This document shows positions 41,243-52,525 of a DNA stretch of 64,000 nucleotides, piece by piece. Both the position numbers and the translations under genes were made by a program. Under the pieces are notes generated by a model. The model worked only from the letters and a program-made list of their open reading frames with translations, was not told the origin of the DNA and did not search any database. Position 1 is the first letter of the stretch, and each line of letters opens with the position of its first letter. Source of the stretch: Pyropia yezoensis (Eukaryota; Rhodophyta; Bangiophyceae; Bangiales; Bangiaceae); contig CM020619.1 in NCBI GenBank assembly GCA_009829735.1, forward strand, positions 20,341,816 through 20,405,815. The letters are read 5' to 3'.

Positions 41243-43448
41243 TCAAGCACTCGGATCCTCACGCCCCGCCAACGGCCCCGCGTCCCCACCCCACTCGACC
41301 ACCACGCCATCCTCTTCACCCAACTCGACCGCAAGCATGTCAGCGACGTCGCCGACGTCCGACAGGCTGCCATCGGAGCCACCTTCTCCACCGTCCGCCT
41401 CGTCATCCAGACTCCTACCGTCACCTGCAACGCCCGTGCCGTCACCATCCAGACTGCTGTCGGGGCTGGCGTCCACGTCTGCGTCGGGGAGAGCCCGGGA
41501 GATGGAGTAGATGTAGAGAAGACGGTGCAGGCGCTCGTAGCTCAGCTTGGTCCGCAATACCGACTGGATAAAAACGACGTTGGAGAACGCGCGCTCCCCA
41601 GCTGCAAAGCTATTGGGTAGCTTGATGACCTTCACGACGATGGCCTGCAGGAGGGGAAGATGCCGTGCCCAGACTTTCCACCAGAGCAAGGCATCTGTCA
41701 CCGCCGACTTGTCCCAGACGGTCCGCAATGCAAATGACTGTCCTTGCTTGGCGCGGAACTTCATGTAGTCGGCGGTAATACCGTCGCGCGTTGGAGTTTC
41801 ATACCCTGGCTGCAGCTCGGAATCCGCGGTCTTGCCGTTCGCTCTCATTGCCAAGCGCATGTCATGGATCTCGGCCAGCTTCACCAACAGGTCCATGGCG
41901 CTCTGCATCTCCTCGTTCGTTGGGGCATTCGTGGAGTCGACGTGGCGTGGGTCCAAGAGAAAGTCGAGGATGTGTACAAGGCGCAACCAATAGATGCGGC
42001 GCCGCTGCAGCACTGCCAGGCAATGGGCCTTGAGGCGGGCGCCAGCGGCAGTGGCGTGGTACTTGAACGACTGGAAGTGCGTGTCGAGCTTCAGAAAGGA
42101 CGAGTACACCGAGCCGACACCCGGCGTGTCACCCTGGCCAGGATCCAGCGCGTTTGCCACAGGCGCCATCGGGTCCACGTACGCCTGGAGGTCGGCCCAG
42201 CTTTTGTCGTCCTTGCCAGCTGCACATTGTCCGCCGCTGCGTCGCGTGCACGCTTGTCCTTGTCCTTCAACACCACGTTTTTAAACTGGTCATCCACCAC
42301 CGCCTCCTGCATGGCGGTCTGCGTCTTCAGTAGGGAGACGGAGACCAGCAGCGCCGTCTTCCTGCGGGTGACGCCGACGCTCTGCAGCTGCCACACAGCC
42401 TTGTACTCCTGCATTTGGATGCGCTCCAGAGTGACCTTGGGTAGCGAGCGGTTTCTCCAATAGTGGGAGAGGGAAGCCGAAAACACCGTCGCAGGGGCGA
42501 TGACAGGGTGCTTGGTGATGTCCCCGAACAACAGGTCGAAACAGTGCGCCGCGCACGGCACGATCACGATGCCCTTGTAGCGCGTCTGCAGCTTCTCCAA
42601 CACTGCTTGCATTTTCGGCCCCGTGTCCGACACAAAAGCAAACACATTGTGCTTCCCCAGCTTGTCGATGTGCTCGGCGAAGAACTTGAGTGTGTTCTCG
42701 GCGGTATTGCGCACCTCCCGCCAGATCCCCGTGTGCAAGTAGAGTGGGTTCGGGGTGAAGATCAGGACGCTGACAATGCCGGTTTGCTTGCGGTCCAAGA
42801 AGCAGTCGCCGCCCACAATCACGTCCCCGGCGTCGCAGCAACGCTCCACCTCGCAGTCGACCACCACCATCTGCTTCTGTGCTCGCTCCGAAGCAAGGTG
42901 CTTGCGACACGCAAGCGCGACGGAGGCACAAAAGCAGGGTTGACGGACTTCATCATCGACTTGAATGATCGACTCTCTACCGTGCGCAAGGGCAGCCCCT
43001 CGCGGTAAGTCCAGCGCGCGCACAGCACAGACGCACGCTCGTTCTCCCCCGCACTCATCGTAGACACAAAACCGCGCAGCCCCCCGCTCCTCGCAGAGCT
43101 ACCCCCGCCCGTCGACGCCGTCCGTTGGGCATTGCTGGCTGCCCCCGACGCGAGCGCACCTCCCGCGGTCCCTTTCTCGGCTTCAGACGCCCCGTACAGC
43201 TGGTCGCTGCTGCGCTTTTCGCGGCGCTCATGCAGCGACTCTTTCGCAGCGGCCTTGTTCTGCCCCTCCACCAGCTTGGCGTGGATGATCTTCCGCAACT
43301 CAACCGGCGCGTTGCACGCCTCAGTGAGCATGTTCTCCTTGAGGTGAGTGGGGTTCTTGCCAAGCTCCGCGGCGCAGTGGCTGCAGACGTACCGCGCGGT
43401 GTTGCCCACGCGCGTCACATGCTGCCACATGACATCCCGATGCCTCAT
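41243..43448 (-). pseudogene. hAT transposase, two frameshifts
   Basis: The - strand from 43,448 reads a BED-type zinc finger (VWQHVTRV-like start, ARYVCSHCAAEL, then H/C residues LKENMLTEAC) and a linker. A segment typical of plant hAT proteins follows (LPLRTVESRSFKSMMKSVN, FVPPSRLR). A frameshift near 42,895 continues as VIVGGDCFLDRK, LYLHTGIWREVRNTAENTL and VPCAAHCFDLLFGDI (DUF659/hAT core). A second shift near 42,215 leads to KSWADLQAYVDPMAP and the C-terminal dimerisation domain (LLQAIVVKVIKLPNSFAAGERAFSNV split motif, then RLHRLLYIY). The tail is Asp/Gly-rich. Short introns instead of frameshifts are possible but no clear splice sites were seen. Confidence 0.75.
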
Positions 43449-44183
43449 GGCGAGTGGAGCTCGGCGTCCACCGGGGTGCTCTGGCGCTGGAGGTCGTCGG
43501 CACCCAAGAACGGTGACGGTGACGCCGGTGTCCGCACACAGTGTGAGGCAGCGGCTGGGACGGCAGGGGGCAGTTGCTGAAGGTTATCCCGCATTTAAGA
43601 ATCAACACATGACAAGTAGTTTATTATTTGTTCGGTCAAAGTTCGGTTCGGTACGGACCTTCCACCCTTAGTTTGGAACCCTCACAAAGTTCGGGTCGAA
43701 CATTACAGCCCAACTCACCAGAGGCGTGGCGGGAGCCACGTGGTCGTTCTGCTTGAAATATGGGCGGCAATGCTGAAGGCTTGCTGCCAAGGCTGAGAAA
43801 CTCAGATCTGACCAATGAACGGTCGTAATTTAATCGTGACAGCCAACCAGAGCCGCGTTTGTCTTGAAAAGCCAGAAGAGCCAGACGACTGGGCGTTAAC
43901 TACTGTCGTTACGCTAATCTGTGCACATTGAGTGGAGGAGAGGCATGCCCAGGTTGTGCGCTCGACTGAAACACATTCTGCACAAACATGGTGGAACCAC
44001 TGCTCGGCACAATTTTGTAGTGTAATGGGCCCCTGTCACGTATTCCATGTTGACATCAAAAAAGGAAGCTCCCTCGAATCCCTGGGAATGTATTTCGTCC
44101 GTACTTCCTCTCACGACCACAATGTTCTATATCGCATGCACCCTTCTTGCGCTGTTGTGTAATATGAATTGAAAATCTAATCA
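43449..44183. other. Intergenic DNA downstream of hAT, upstream of the Cys-rich gene
   Basis: AT-richer than average, no supported gene. Repeated ttcgg words around 43,630-43,710. It should contain the promoter of the gene starting near 44,184 or 44,555. Confidence 0.35.
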
Positions 44184-46243
44184 TTGGGGGAGACATGCCA
44201 CGGCGACGACGACCGCTACCCCAGCGGACGCACCGTCGCTCCAGCGGACGCACCGCCGTCGGCAGTGGTCGACGTGGCGCCCATCCTCGTCGCGGGCGGC
44301 AGTGTCCACCCTCTTTTGGTCACCATTGATCTACATACGGAAAGACGCCACGAGAGGCGTCAGGTGGCCACGTCCGAGCATGGCAAGCTCAGCAGCCCCG
44401 GCTACGTGCCCAGGCGCAGTGGCCCCTGGTACGGGTCCACGCGCATTCAGAGTACCCTTTTTTTCGTTTCTTTATTGTCATTTTTGATTGCGCGGGAGCG
44501 GGAGCGCGCTCGGCGCTGATATCGATAACACTGGCTAACGAACTCACCCTGTGCATGGTTGACTATTCACAATGGATGGTTTCGCTTTTTCGACCCACAG
44601 ACGCCGGCAGCTCTGTCGTTGACGACCCCACGCGCGCCCCGGAGGATATCTGTGCCCCAGAGCCCGTTTCCCCCCGGGCGGCTCCCGCGGCGGCGAAATG
44701 CGGTGCCTGTGGGTACCAAAAGACATTGGAGGCTGGCAAGACGCACTACTGGTCAATTTGCAAGCTCGTGGTGGACCGCATGCAGTGCCCTGCTGCACTG
44801 CCGGTCGGCCACAAGTTTTGTACTGGGGCCGGTTGCGGGAACGGCAATTGCCCTTGCAAAAGGCTGTACGTTATTCCGATACAATCAGCGGTGAAGGGCA
44901 TCTGGACGGCAGGGAGGCAGCTTCTCCGTGTGGGAATGCTTTGAGACGTATTCTGACACTCTCTTTGGCAAGCCCTTTCAGCTTTTCTCGTGCTTTTCTC
45001 TGGTTGTTTTTCCGGCTTTGTTCCAGGTGCAAGAAGTGCCACAAACCAGGGCACAACCCGCAAACGATCGCGCTGGACCCCCAGCTTTTTGACCGCAAAG
45101 TCACGGCTGGGGGCGTCACGTTCAACAAAAAGGCTCGCAAAACGATGTCTGGACGTTTCTACGTCTGTGACGTATCGGGCGATGCGTTTTATGAGTCAGA
45201 GGCTCGGCGGGCCCGCGACGAGTACGCGTCGATTGACGTCACTCGAGAGGTGAGGGCGGCGCGGCGCCGATCCCTGCTCGCCAATTTTGTGGCGTCGGCC
45301 ACACCGGTGGGGACTGCCATCTCCACCCTACAGGCCATTGAGTCGCCGGCGTCGGCTGTCGCTCCTGCGAATGCTGCCGCTTCTCTCGAGCAGGCGCGGT
45401 GCGCCAACAGTGGCCTCAACGCGCTGGCCAGCGCTTATGGTGGGGCACTGTCGGCAGCTCTGGGGGGACCCAGTGGGGTCGAGTCGGACTGCGCCCCGGG
45501 GGCAGCGCTGGCGGTGCTGAACGGGCGCCAGGCAGCTGCTGAAAAGCAGGCTTCCTTGCGCCTCCGCACATCCATGGAGGCGCTGGAGGCGCCTGTGGGA
45601 TCCGCTCGACTGTGCGTTGAGTTCACCCTATCGTCTAGTTTCACTCACCGAGAGGAGCCAGCATTCTGCTCTGCATTTTCTCCCTAGAACTTTCCGGAGC
45701 TATGTTTTCCACGCAACATACTGCGCCGTTGTTTTCTTTGCGACCGGGATTGCGAGTCCATATGCCGGGAGCTCTGTACTTTCCATCCGAAACTGACTTT
45801 TGTTGCATGTGCGCATCGGTTGGTTTCCCTGCAGCGGTTTCTCTTGATATGAGCATATGGCCTTTCCTTGCATTCCAAACTACAGAACAAACTGGGCCTC
45901 CCCTAGCGCTAGCCTCGCAGGAGGAGTCATCCAGATAGACAACTTGGGTTGCCCGAGTGGGAAAGTGGCCCCGACGAGGGCTCCGCTTCGGTTGTCCCCG
46001 GCCCAGGCCGCGGCGGCCCTAACAGAGTTTGTTTTTGAGGACGAGGGGGGAGAGGAGCGTGCCTTATTTTTGAGCCGTGTGGAGGGTTCTGTGCGGGAGT
46101 ACGGTGTGCGAGGGTCCACCCTGGGGGGCTCAGCGAGCATTGACACCCTGGTGGGTCAGTTGCTGTCCGGGTTTGACCCGGATGACAAGGTGCTTGCCTC
46201 TCATCAAGCCACTTGCCGTGACTGGGTTCTGTCTTTGAGATAG
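44184..46243 (+). CDS. Unrecognised Cys-rich protein, three to four exons
   Basis: Best model: exons 44,555-44,865, 45,027-45,611 and 45,886-46,243 (417 codons). Introns GTACGT...TTCCAG and GTGCGT...TACAG keep the frame exactly. A further upstream exon from 44,184 to 44,451, spliced (GTACCC...CCACAG) to 44,601, also fits in phase, which would replace the 44,555 start. The middle is Cys/His-rich: KCGACGYQKTLEAGKTHYW, ICKLVVDRMQCPAAL, GHKFCTGAGCGNGNCPC, and across the first junction CKRLCKKCHKPGHNP. It is probably a zinc-binding region. The rest is Ala-rich with charged helices and ends EGSVREYGVRG, LLSGFDPDDKV. I do not recognise the family. It could be a host gene or a transposon accessory gene, as hAT and DDE_3 genes flank it. 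Confidence 0.55.
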
Positions 46244-46801
46244 GTGGGATATGTCATTTCTGTGCGCTGGCGCTGGCGCTGATGACATGGGCTTTACGTT
46301 TTGCTGCTTCCCGCCCCACTCTTTGGAATAGAGAGACAAGCAGTGTGAGAAAAATAAGGTGCGGGACATTTAGTGACATCGGGCAGCGATGCACGGAGCT
46401 TTGTTGAAATCACAACCCTGGGCGCGACAGGCACATTCGGGCCAAGTCTGCATCACGCTCCCATCTCACCGAGCCGGACTCATGTGCGTCAGCTTCTGCT
46501 GTGCAACTTTCCCCACCGTCAGCGCGCGTCAGCGCCTCCTAATTTTGGACAGTCGACCCAGAAGACAGGTACATCTACATCCCACGGATGACTGCCATCC
46601 ACGACTCCCCTATCCACCCACTGTCGACCCCTGCTTCCTCAGCCAACAACAATGGATAAAAGAAAAGAGAAAAACAGTGCATCAACTCCACGACAGAAGA
46701 ACACCATGCCATTCGCCATGACAAATAAAGTCCCATGCCCACTCCACCTTCCGCCACACTTCTCCAAAGAACCTTCGGGCCCCCCCTCCCCCCCCCTCCC
46801 G

Positions 46802-46843
<42 letters not shown>

Positions 46844-47259
46844 CGCGCACGGTGGCGTCCAGGCCAGCGCCCTCGTCGCTGCCTTTCCAACTCCTCCTCC
46901 CCAGCAAGGACCCTGTCCAGTCGCCACAACTCCCGCATCCCCCACCCACCCACACAACCCATTTCTCCCTGGACTAGGCAAGCACAGCCACGGGGAAAGC
47001 ACAGGTGCAAGACGGAAAGAGAAGCGCCGGATATTTCAGGCTAAGCAGCTAGGCTCGTATCCATCGCCTCTCTCGGATTCTCGCCAGGCTTCTCAAACTC
47101 TACATCCCCCCCACCCACCCCCCCCCCCCCCGCCCGCGCCTCCCCTGTCGACCATACCCTCCCCCCCTCCCTCCTGCCAATTCCTCTCCTCGTCGACCCC
47201 TCCGCTATTGCGCTCTGATGAAGAAGCCGCCCTTGCACGTTTGCCGTCAGTTGTTCACT
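46244..47259. other. Intergenic DNA with a 39-base C tract
   Basis: No gene supported. 46,802-46,840 is an uninterrupted run of 39 C, preceded by shorter C runs. A second C-rich stretch lies at 47,105-47,165. Pro- or Gly-rich frames across it are artefacts of the homopolymer. Confidence 0.6.
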
Positions 47260-48348
47260 TCAGGGCGGTGCCAACTCAACCGGTAGGGCACGCAGCACAC
47301 CTTCCAGAGGGGCTCCAGGGCCGGTGAGCTCCGGTAGGTGCCGCCACATCACTCGCCGCGCTTCCCGGTAATGGCCTTGGATGGTGGCAAGGGGAATCGA
47401 AGCGAATGGTAGCACATGGAGAAGTCGGTGGGGAAGATCAGGATGATGGTACGCAATGTTGCGCGCCTCGCGTTTGTAGTCCGCAAAGGTGGGCTCCACG
47501 GCAGACAGGTTAGGGCAGTAAGGAGGCAAGCGAAGCAAAAAGACACCGTTCATAGTGAGGATCTCATCTGCAAACGCTGTGTATACAGAGGCATTATCAT
47601 ACAAAAGCACACAGTCATCTGGCTGATCGGCCCACAAAGCCCCCGGCACATACGCGTTCATACGTGTAGCCAGGCTCGTGCAAAAAAGCGCCCAGTCATC
47701 CCCACCTTGAGCAGGGGGCACCTCGTTGATCAACAGCTTCAAAATTCCCCGAGAGTGAGAGATAGCGACAATAGAAGAAAACCGCTTGGTCGCCCTCGCA
47801 TCAGGAGCCAGCGCCTCCAACGGAAAACCCACCTTGGCGCGGCCCCGAGGTCGCACCATTGCATCACCCTTAATGTGGGTTTCATCGGCAACCACAATGC
47901 ATCTGTCAGGGATGTGCCTCATCAGCCGGCAGTGGTCCACCATCCGCTCCAGGCACCGTTCGCTCGCCAGCCGCTCCACCTTCTTGACTTAATATCCGAT
48001 CTGCCGAAGCATCAGCCCCAGCGTCATCACGCTCGTCGGCCAGCTGCGGTTCCAGTCGGGAAGCTCCTCCAGTCGTTGAAAGAGAGACGATAGTTCACGC
48101 AAAAAAATCTCAGGGTGGGCAGTCACGAGGCTGTTCAGCGCTCGGAGAAAGGTTGCGTTAAAGCGAGCGGAGTCCGCGTGCTGATTCTGAATACAGTCAT
48201 CATTCCATGGCGACCCGTTCCGCTCGAAATTCTCCCACCATTGATGGGCGGCTCTGAGGCTGCACCCGGCGTGGTCCACAATCGAATCCCAGCCCAGGCC
48301 GCGCTGGCGATTGCGCACGGCCTGCCAGCGCACGGCGATAGGAAACAT
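47260..48348 (-). pseudogene. DDE_3-type transposase (IS630/Tc1-mariner superfamily), one nonsense codon
   Basis: One frame of 363 codons starting ATG 48,348 (MFPIAVRWQAVRNRQRG). The N-terminal half has helix-turn-helix features (IVDHAGCSLRAAHQWWENF). LMLRQIGY, TAA (47,991-47,989), VKKVERLASER follows; the stop sits where relatives usually have Ser in GYS.KK, so TCA to TAA is likely. Catalytic motifs are complete: VVADETHIKG, VLLYDNASVYTA, and LPPYCPNLSAVEPTFADYK. A nuclease of this type cuts at terminal repeats. No terminal repeats were found. The ORF is otherwise undamaged. Confidence 0.75.
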
Positions 48349-49993
48349 TGCCGAAAATAGACACGCCCCACGCCCCTCAGTGCGACCCTCCCCCCCCCCT
48401 CCCCTCAGGGTGCGACCAACGGAATCCGCGCGTGCCGAGGCCCCGCCCCGACCACCCGAGGCTCTGCGCGCCCCAAGCCGAAAAAGACGTCCACGTCGTC
48501 GCGGCCACCACGCGAGTGGCACATCCCCCAGATGGTGTCTCCTCGACGGTGGGGATCGGCCGCATGGACACCGTGTGTCGCGTCGGCCTTGGTGGGACTC
48601 ACCACGCCCAGTGCCCACCACCACTGTGCTCCGGCGGCCTCTGCCGGTCACTCACTGGTCGAAGAGCCATGCAAGACGCTGGTCGCGAACGATGGTTGGT
48701 TGACAATCTGTGCGCTCACACAGCGGGCGGAACACCCTCTCAGCCGCAACAGTAGAATTTTCGTCAGATACGAACGCAGCCGCGCCGCGTCGCGGCTTCC
48801 TATTGGACGGTTCCGATATTGGTGGTAAATTAGAGACAACCAGCCGAAACAGTAAGTACATTTGTGCTTGCGCGGCAGTCGTGCGACCACCAAACCACCG
48901 CACCCCTGCCAATGCTCCCCCGATTGTGGTTGCCGCCACTGCTGCCATCCGAGATGGCGGTGCCGGATTGTCTCGCGCTACCATCGCCAGCGGCCCCAAC
49001 GAATGGGCCGGGGGAGTGGCTGAGAGACACTGGACTGAGGCAGTCTGTGGTAGCGGATTCGCTGTGGGCCTCAACGAGGCGGTCGGGTGGAGGTCGGGTC
49101 ATGGGGCTCGCGGAACTCCTCGGAGGCGGCCGGCCGCAGCCGTAATGGAGGAAATCTGGGGCGACCACGACGTTGGCAGGGGATCGGGAGCGTCAGTGGC
49201 TCAGGCCTGTCCACACAAATTTGATGGCGGACGTGCGCGACGGCCGATGAAAAATCTCATGCAATCCAGTTTGGTGCAGTGAGAGTTGTGCCAGCGATGG
49301 CACGAGCGTCCCGGACGGCGTCCCGGGGGTGTGCCAACAGAATCAGATTTGCGTCGGTGGTAAATCTGCCGAAACGCTGGCAGGCCCTGAGCCGTCGGCC
49401 GTCATGAATGAGAGTCTCGACATTTGGTTGTGCATAGTTACGATTTCTTGTCACTTGAGCTCATTCCATCCGCATCGAACCGACTCGAAGCACTGCTTCC
49501 GAGCAGATTTTTTGTGTGCATGGGCCTCGAATGCAACCAAGTGGCCTGCTCTGTTGCGGGGGGGGCCATCTCAGCCGCAGATGCCACCGCGTTCGACACA
49601 GCGTCGGAAAGGGTCCCCAGTCGAGCGTGATGCAGGCGCTCCTTTGTGATCAGACCGACATTTTCTTGCCCTCAAAACGCCCGCGGCTGCGTGCCGGAAC
49701 CAGATCTGGTAAAGTCATCTCACACAGGGGCCTTCAGAATTGTGATGTAAAAACGGGTCTTGTTTCTGTGCTGCTGATAGTATCAAGAGGACCAATCAGA
49801 AGCCTGCAGACAAGCGCTGCAGCACTCATTCTGAGTTCAAATCTGCCATGCATGCGTTCCTTTTCGACGGATCCCGTTCATCTCCGGCATGTGCACACGT
49901 GCTGCGTCACCCGCACAATCCAAACATGTGCACTTTTTAGCGTAAGCACAGTATGCGTGCCGTGTTGCGCAAGGGTTAGGGGAGGGTCCGTCA
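48349..49993. other. Intergenic DNA before the Harbinger element
   Basis: About 1.6 kb without a convincing gene. Overlapping frames on both strands lack recognisable motifs. 'ggtggtaaat' words recur at about 48,823 and 49,360 in similar contexts, hinting at a short degenerate repeat. Confidence 0.35.
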
Positions 49994-50249
49994 GAGCATG
50001 TCTATCGGTGGAACCCAAAACCCATACTATTATGGGTTATAGCTCAGATCATGTCTATCGGTGCACCTATAACCCATAAAAAATAGCTCTGAGCTATCTG
50101 CGGGGCCTAATCCGGGCTCGGATAGCGCAGAGGATAGCTCAGAGCTATCCTCTGAGCTACTATAGCCAAGCCAATCAGATGGTTCCATCCCAGGAATGAG
50201 CGGCGGTGGCACAATTTCTGTTCAGAAGTAAAGAAGAAGTGGCACAAAT

Positions 50250-51437
50250 ATGGTCAGAGTGACACTCGCAACTGCAAAGCCCGCCTGTCCCTCCGTCCAA
50301 CCCATGGCACTACCCGCCGTCTTCGTTGGAGCTGCGACTCTCGAGTGGCCGCCCCCCCTTCGCATGTCAGCGAGGACCATGGCATCGTCGGCGGACAGCC
50401 CGAGTTCCCCCGCCGTGACTGATCCCATTCCTGTGCCTGCCTCTCCCCGTTCTCGTTCATCTGGTCCGCCGGATTTAACGGTGTCGCCTGCAGCGAGCGC
50501 CACCACTGCGCGAGGCCCCAACATTTCCCCCGAGGAGGACCTGGCTTTGGCGCGGTCGTGGATCAACGTGTCGGAGTATATTGTCGACATGGACAGGGAC
50601 TGCTTTTGGGAAAAAGTGGCGGACGTGTTTGTCAAGCAGCCGGAGGTCTCGGAGCAGCGGACACCCGGGAGCCTGCGGTCGCGGTTTTCGAATTTGCAGA
50701 AGCAATCCCAGAAGTACAATGCTGCGGAAGCCAAGTATCGTAGCGCCATCCCGTCCGGTGAGTCAGAGGCGGAAACGGTCAAGAACATTATGACGTACTA
50801 CCGAGTCTCCAACAAAGTTTTGAACAAGAAGAAAGAACGTGTACCCGCCCCCATGTTCAAGAGTGTCGCTGCGGCGCACCTTCTCGCCACGTGTCCCAAG
50901 TTTTCTTCCAAGGTTCTGGCGTCTTCTACCGGCGGCAGGGCGGAACCTGGAGCGCCGTCAGCGGAGCGGCGCGAGTCAGTGGCTGGACCGTCAGAGGCTG
51001 GGACGACACCTGACACCACCAGTCCGCCTCGGGTCGCACCAGGAACAGCTGAGCCACCAGCTGTGGAACCAGCCATCCCGGCTGTCAAGCCGAGCGCGGC
51101 TCGCCCTCGGGGCGTCAAACGCACGAAGGCCTCTTTGGTGGACCCCAACCCCGCTGGTGCCGCCGTCGAGCGCTTGGCTACTTCCGTGACGAGCATGAAA
51201 GAGGCAATGGTCTCTTCCAACCGGCGGAAGGCGGACTTGGCGGGGTTGGCGCTAGAGGCGAAGCTGGTGGACATGCTGGACGAGGGAGCCGAGAAGCAGA
51301 CGATGGTGAGGGATTTACTGCGTAGGACCAGGCAGGCCAGCACGGCAACTGACAGCGCAACCGCGTCCGCGCAGCAGCGCACACCGACCGAGGTCCCTCG
51401 TGAAGTGGACGACAATGATGAGGAAGAGGAGGGTTAG
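50250..51437 (+). CDS. Myb/SANT-like protein of the Harbinger element
   Basis: 395 codons. Residues about 92-185 form a Myb/SANT-like domain: ISPEEDLALARSWINVSE, CFWEKVADVFVKQPE, RTPGSLRSRFSNLQKQSQKY, then SGESEAETVKNIMTYY. This pattern (PEED..L..AW..VSE, FW..V...F, R....LRSRW..IQ..V.K) is that of the ORF1 protein of PIF/Harbinger elements. That protein helps the transposase bind ends and enter the nucleus. The N-terminus is Pro/Ser-rich, the C-terminus Ala-rich and charged, ending EVDDNDEEEEG. Later Met codons (residues 39 or 44) are plausible starts. It points towards the transposase gene. Confidence 0.85.
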   Translation: MVRVTLATAKPACPSVQPMALPAVFVGAATLEWPPPLRMSARTMASSADSPSSPAVTDPIPVPASPRSRSSGPPDLTVSPAASATTARGPNISPEEDLALARSWINVSEYIVDMDRDCFWEKVADVFVKQPEVSEQRTPGSLRSRFSNLQKQSQKYNAAEAKYRSAIPSGESEAETVKNIMTYYRVSNKVLNKKKERVPAPMFKSVAAAHLLATCPKFSSKVLASSTGGRAEPGAPSAERRESVAGPSEAGTTPDTTSPPRVAPGTAEPPAVEPAIPAVKPSAARPRGVKRTKASLVDPNPAGAAVERLATSVTSMKEAMVSSNRRKADLAGLALEAKLVDMLDEGAEKQTMVRDLLRRTRQASTATDSATASAQQRTPTEVPREVDDNDEEEEG

Positions 51438-52525
51438 CGGGAACTTGTGCTTGCCTTCGTTTGTCTCATGTCAGCGACAGTTATCTGTTGCAACGTACTT
51501 GCTTTCCAGTCGTTTTCAATAATCTCCATTTTTTGTCTTTTTGGGCCACGTGTACCACAGTCCTTCGAACTCTTCTTGTGTTTCTGGGGCTTCAAACATG
51601 GCATTGTGCGGAGAACCGTGAAGCGCACCCCGCTGTCAGACGTTCCGCGCCCCCCACCTGCCCTTCCATAATCCTCAATGAGATCCGGCCGCCTCGCTCG
51701 AACCCCCCCCCCCCCCCCGCGTGGTCCCCCCTGCCCGCCCCCCCATGCGAATGGTGGCTTTTTCGTGACCACCGCCACAGCGGCAACACGGCACAGACCC
51801 TACCTACGCGGCCGCAACTACTCGCTCGTCCAGTCTCAGCCTCCTCAGCAACGGCGCCGGCGCCGCAGACGCCACCGCACCCCCTCGCTCTACCAGCAAG
51901 CGTCCCCCTTCCGAGATTCGGCCGCCCCTCTCGAAGAACCTTCCCCCCCCCCTCCGTACCCGAATGGTGGCTTTTTGGCGGCCACCGCCGCAACGACAAC
52001 AGCGGCACAGAGCCTACCTACGCCGTCGCCTCCATTGCCTGGTCCCGTTCCGCTCATCCTGACCCGCCCTCATCAGCAATGGTGCCGACGCATCCGACGC
52101 CACCGCATCCCGTCGCTCCCCCCACCCCCCCCCTGCCAGGCATCCCCCCCTAGATACGCGCACCCCCGGGAAGTGAGCTGTTTTCTCTGCCCTGGCGACA
52201 AACGGCGACGCCGCCGCCGTCACCGCCTCGGCTGCCGCGGCCGACACGATCCCTGGTCCCGTCGACGGGGGCCGTTGTGCGCACGAGAATTACTGATATT
52301 CACAGAATTTTGGATTGTTTTGGATTTGGGCCTAATGTGCATTTTGTGGGGTACTTCCGGACCCGGAATTCATGAGAGGCTTAGACCGTGCATGGTGTGC
52401 GCGCTCGTGGCATTCAGTCAAAGCGCTCTTGCTCTTGCAAACACGAGAGATACTATGCAAAAAAAACACATAGCCATCAGTACAGTTGCGTCTCGCCACA
52501 AACAGACACCACGAGCGGACCACCA
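51438..52525. repeat. Convergent spacer of the Harbinger element with a 210-bp direct repeat
   Basis: Between the two genes. The segment around 51,720-51,900 (gaatggtggctttttcgtg, ccaccgccacagcgg) is repeated imperfectly about 210 bases later from 51,930 (gaatggtggctttttggcg). A run of about 16 C lies near 51,704-51,719. Open frames on both strands across it follow the repeat and are not taken as genes. Confidence 0.6.

Noticed and set aside
41083..43705. Defined ends of the hAT transposase element
   Set aside because: Words resembling terminal repeats occur at both sides, but with many changes and no 8-bp duplication.
46639..47010. Gly-rich or Pro-rich proteins on both strands
   Set aside because: They are translations of a C39 homopolymer and neighbouring C-rich DNA.
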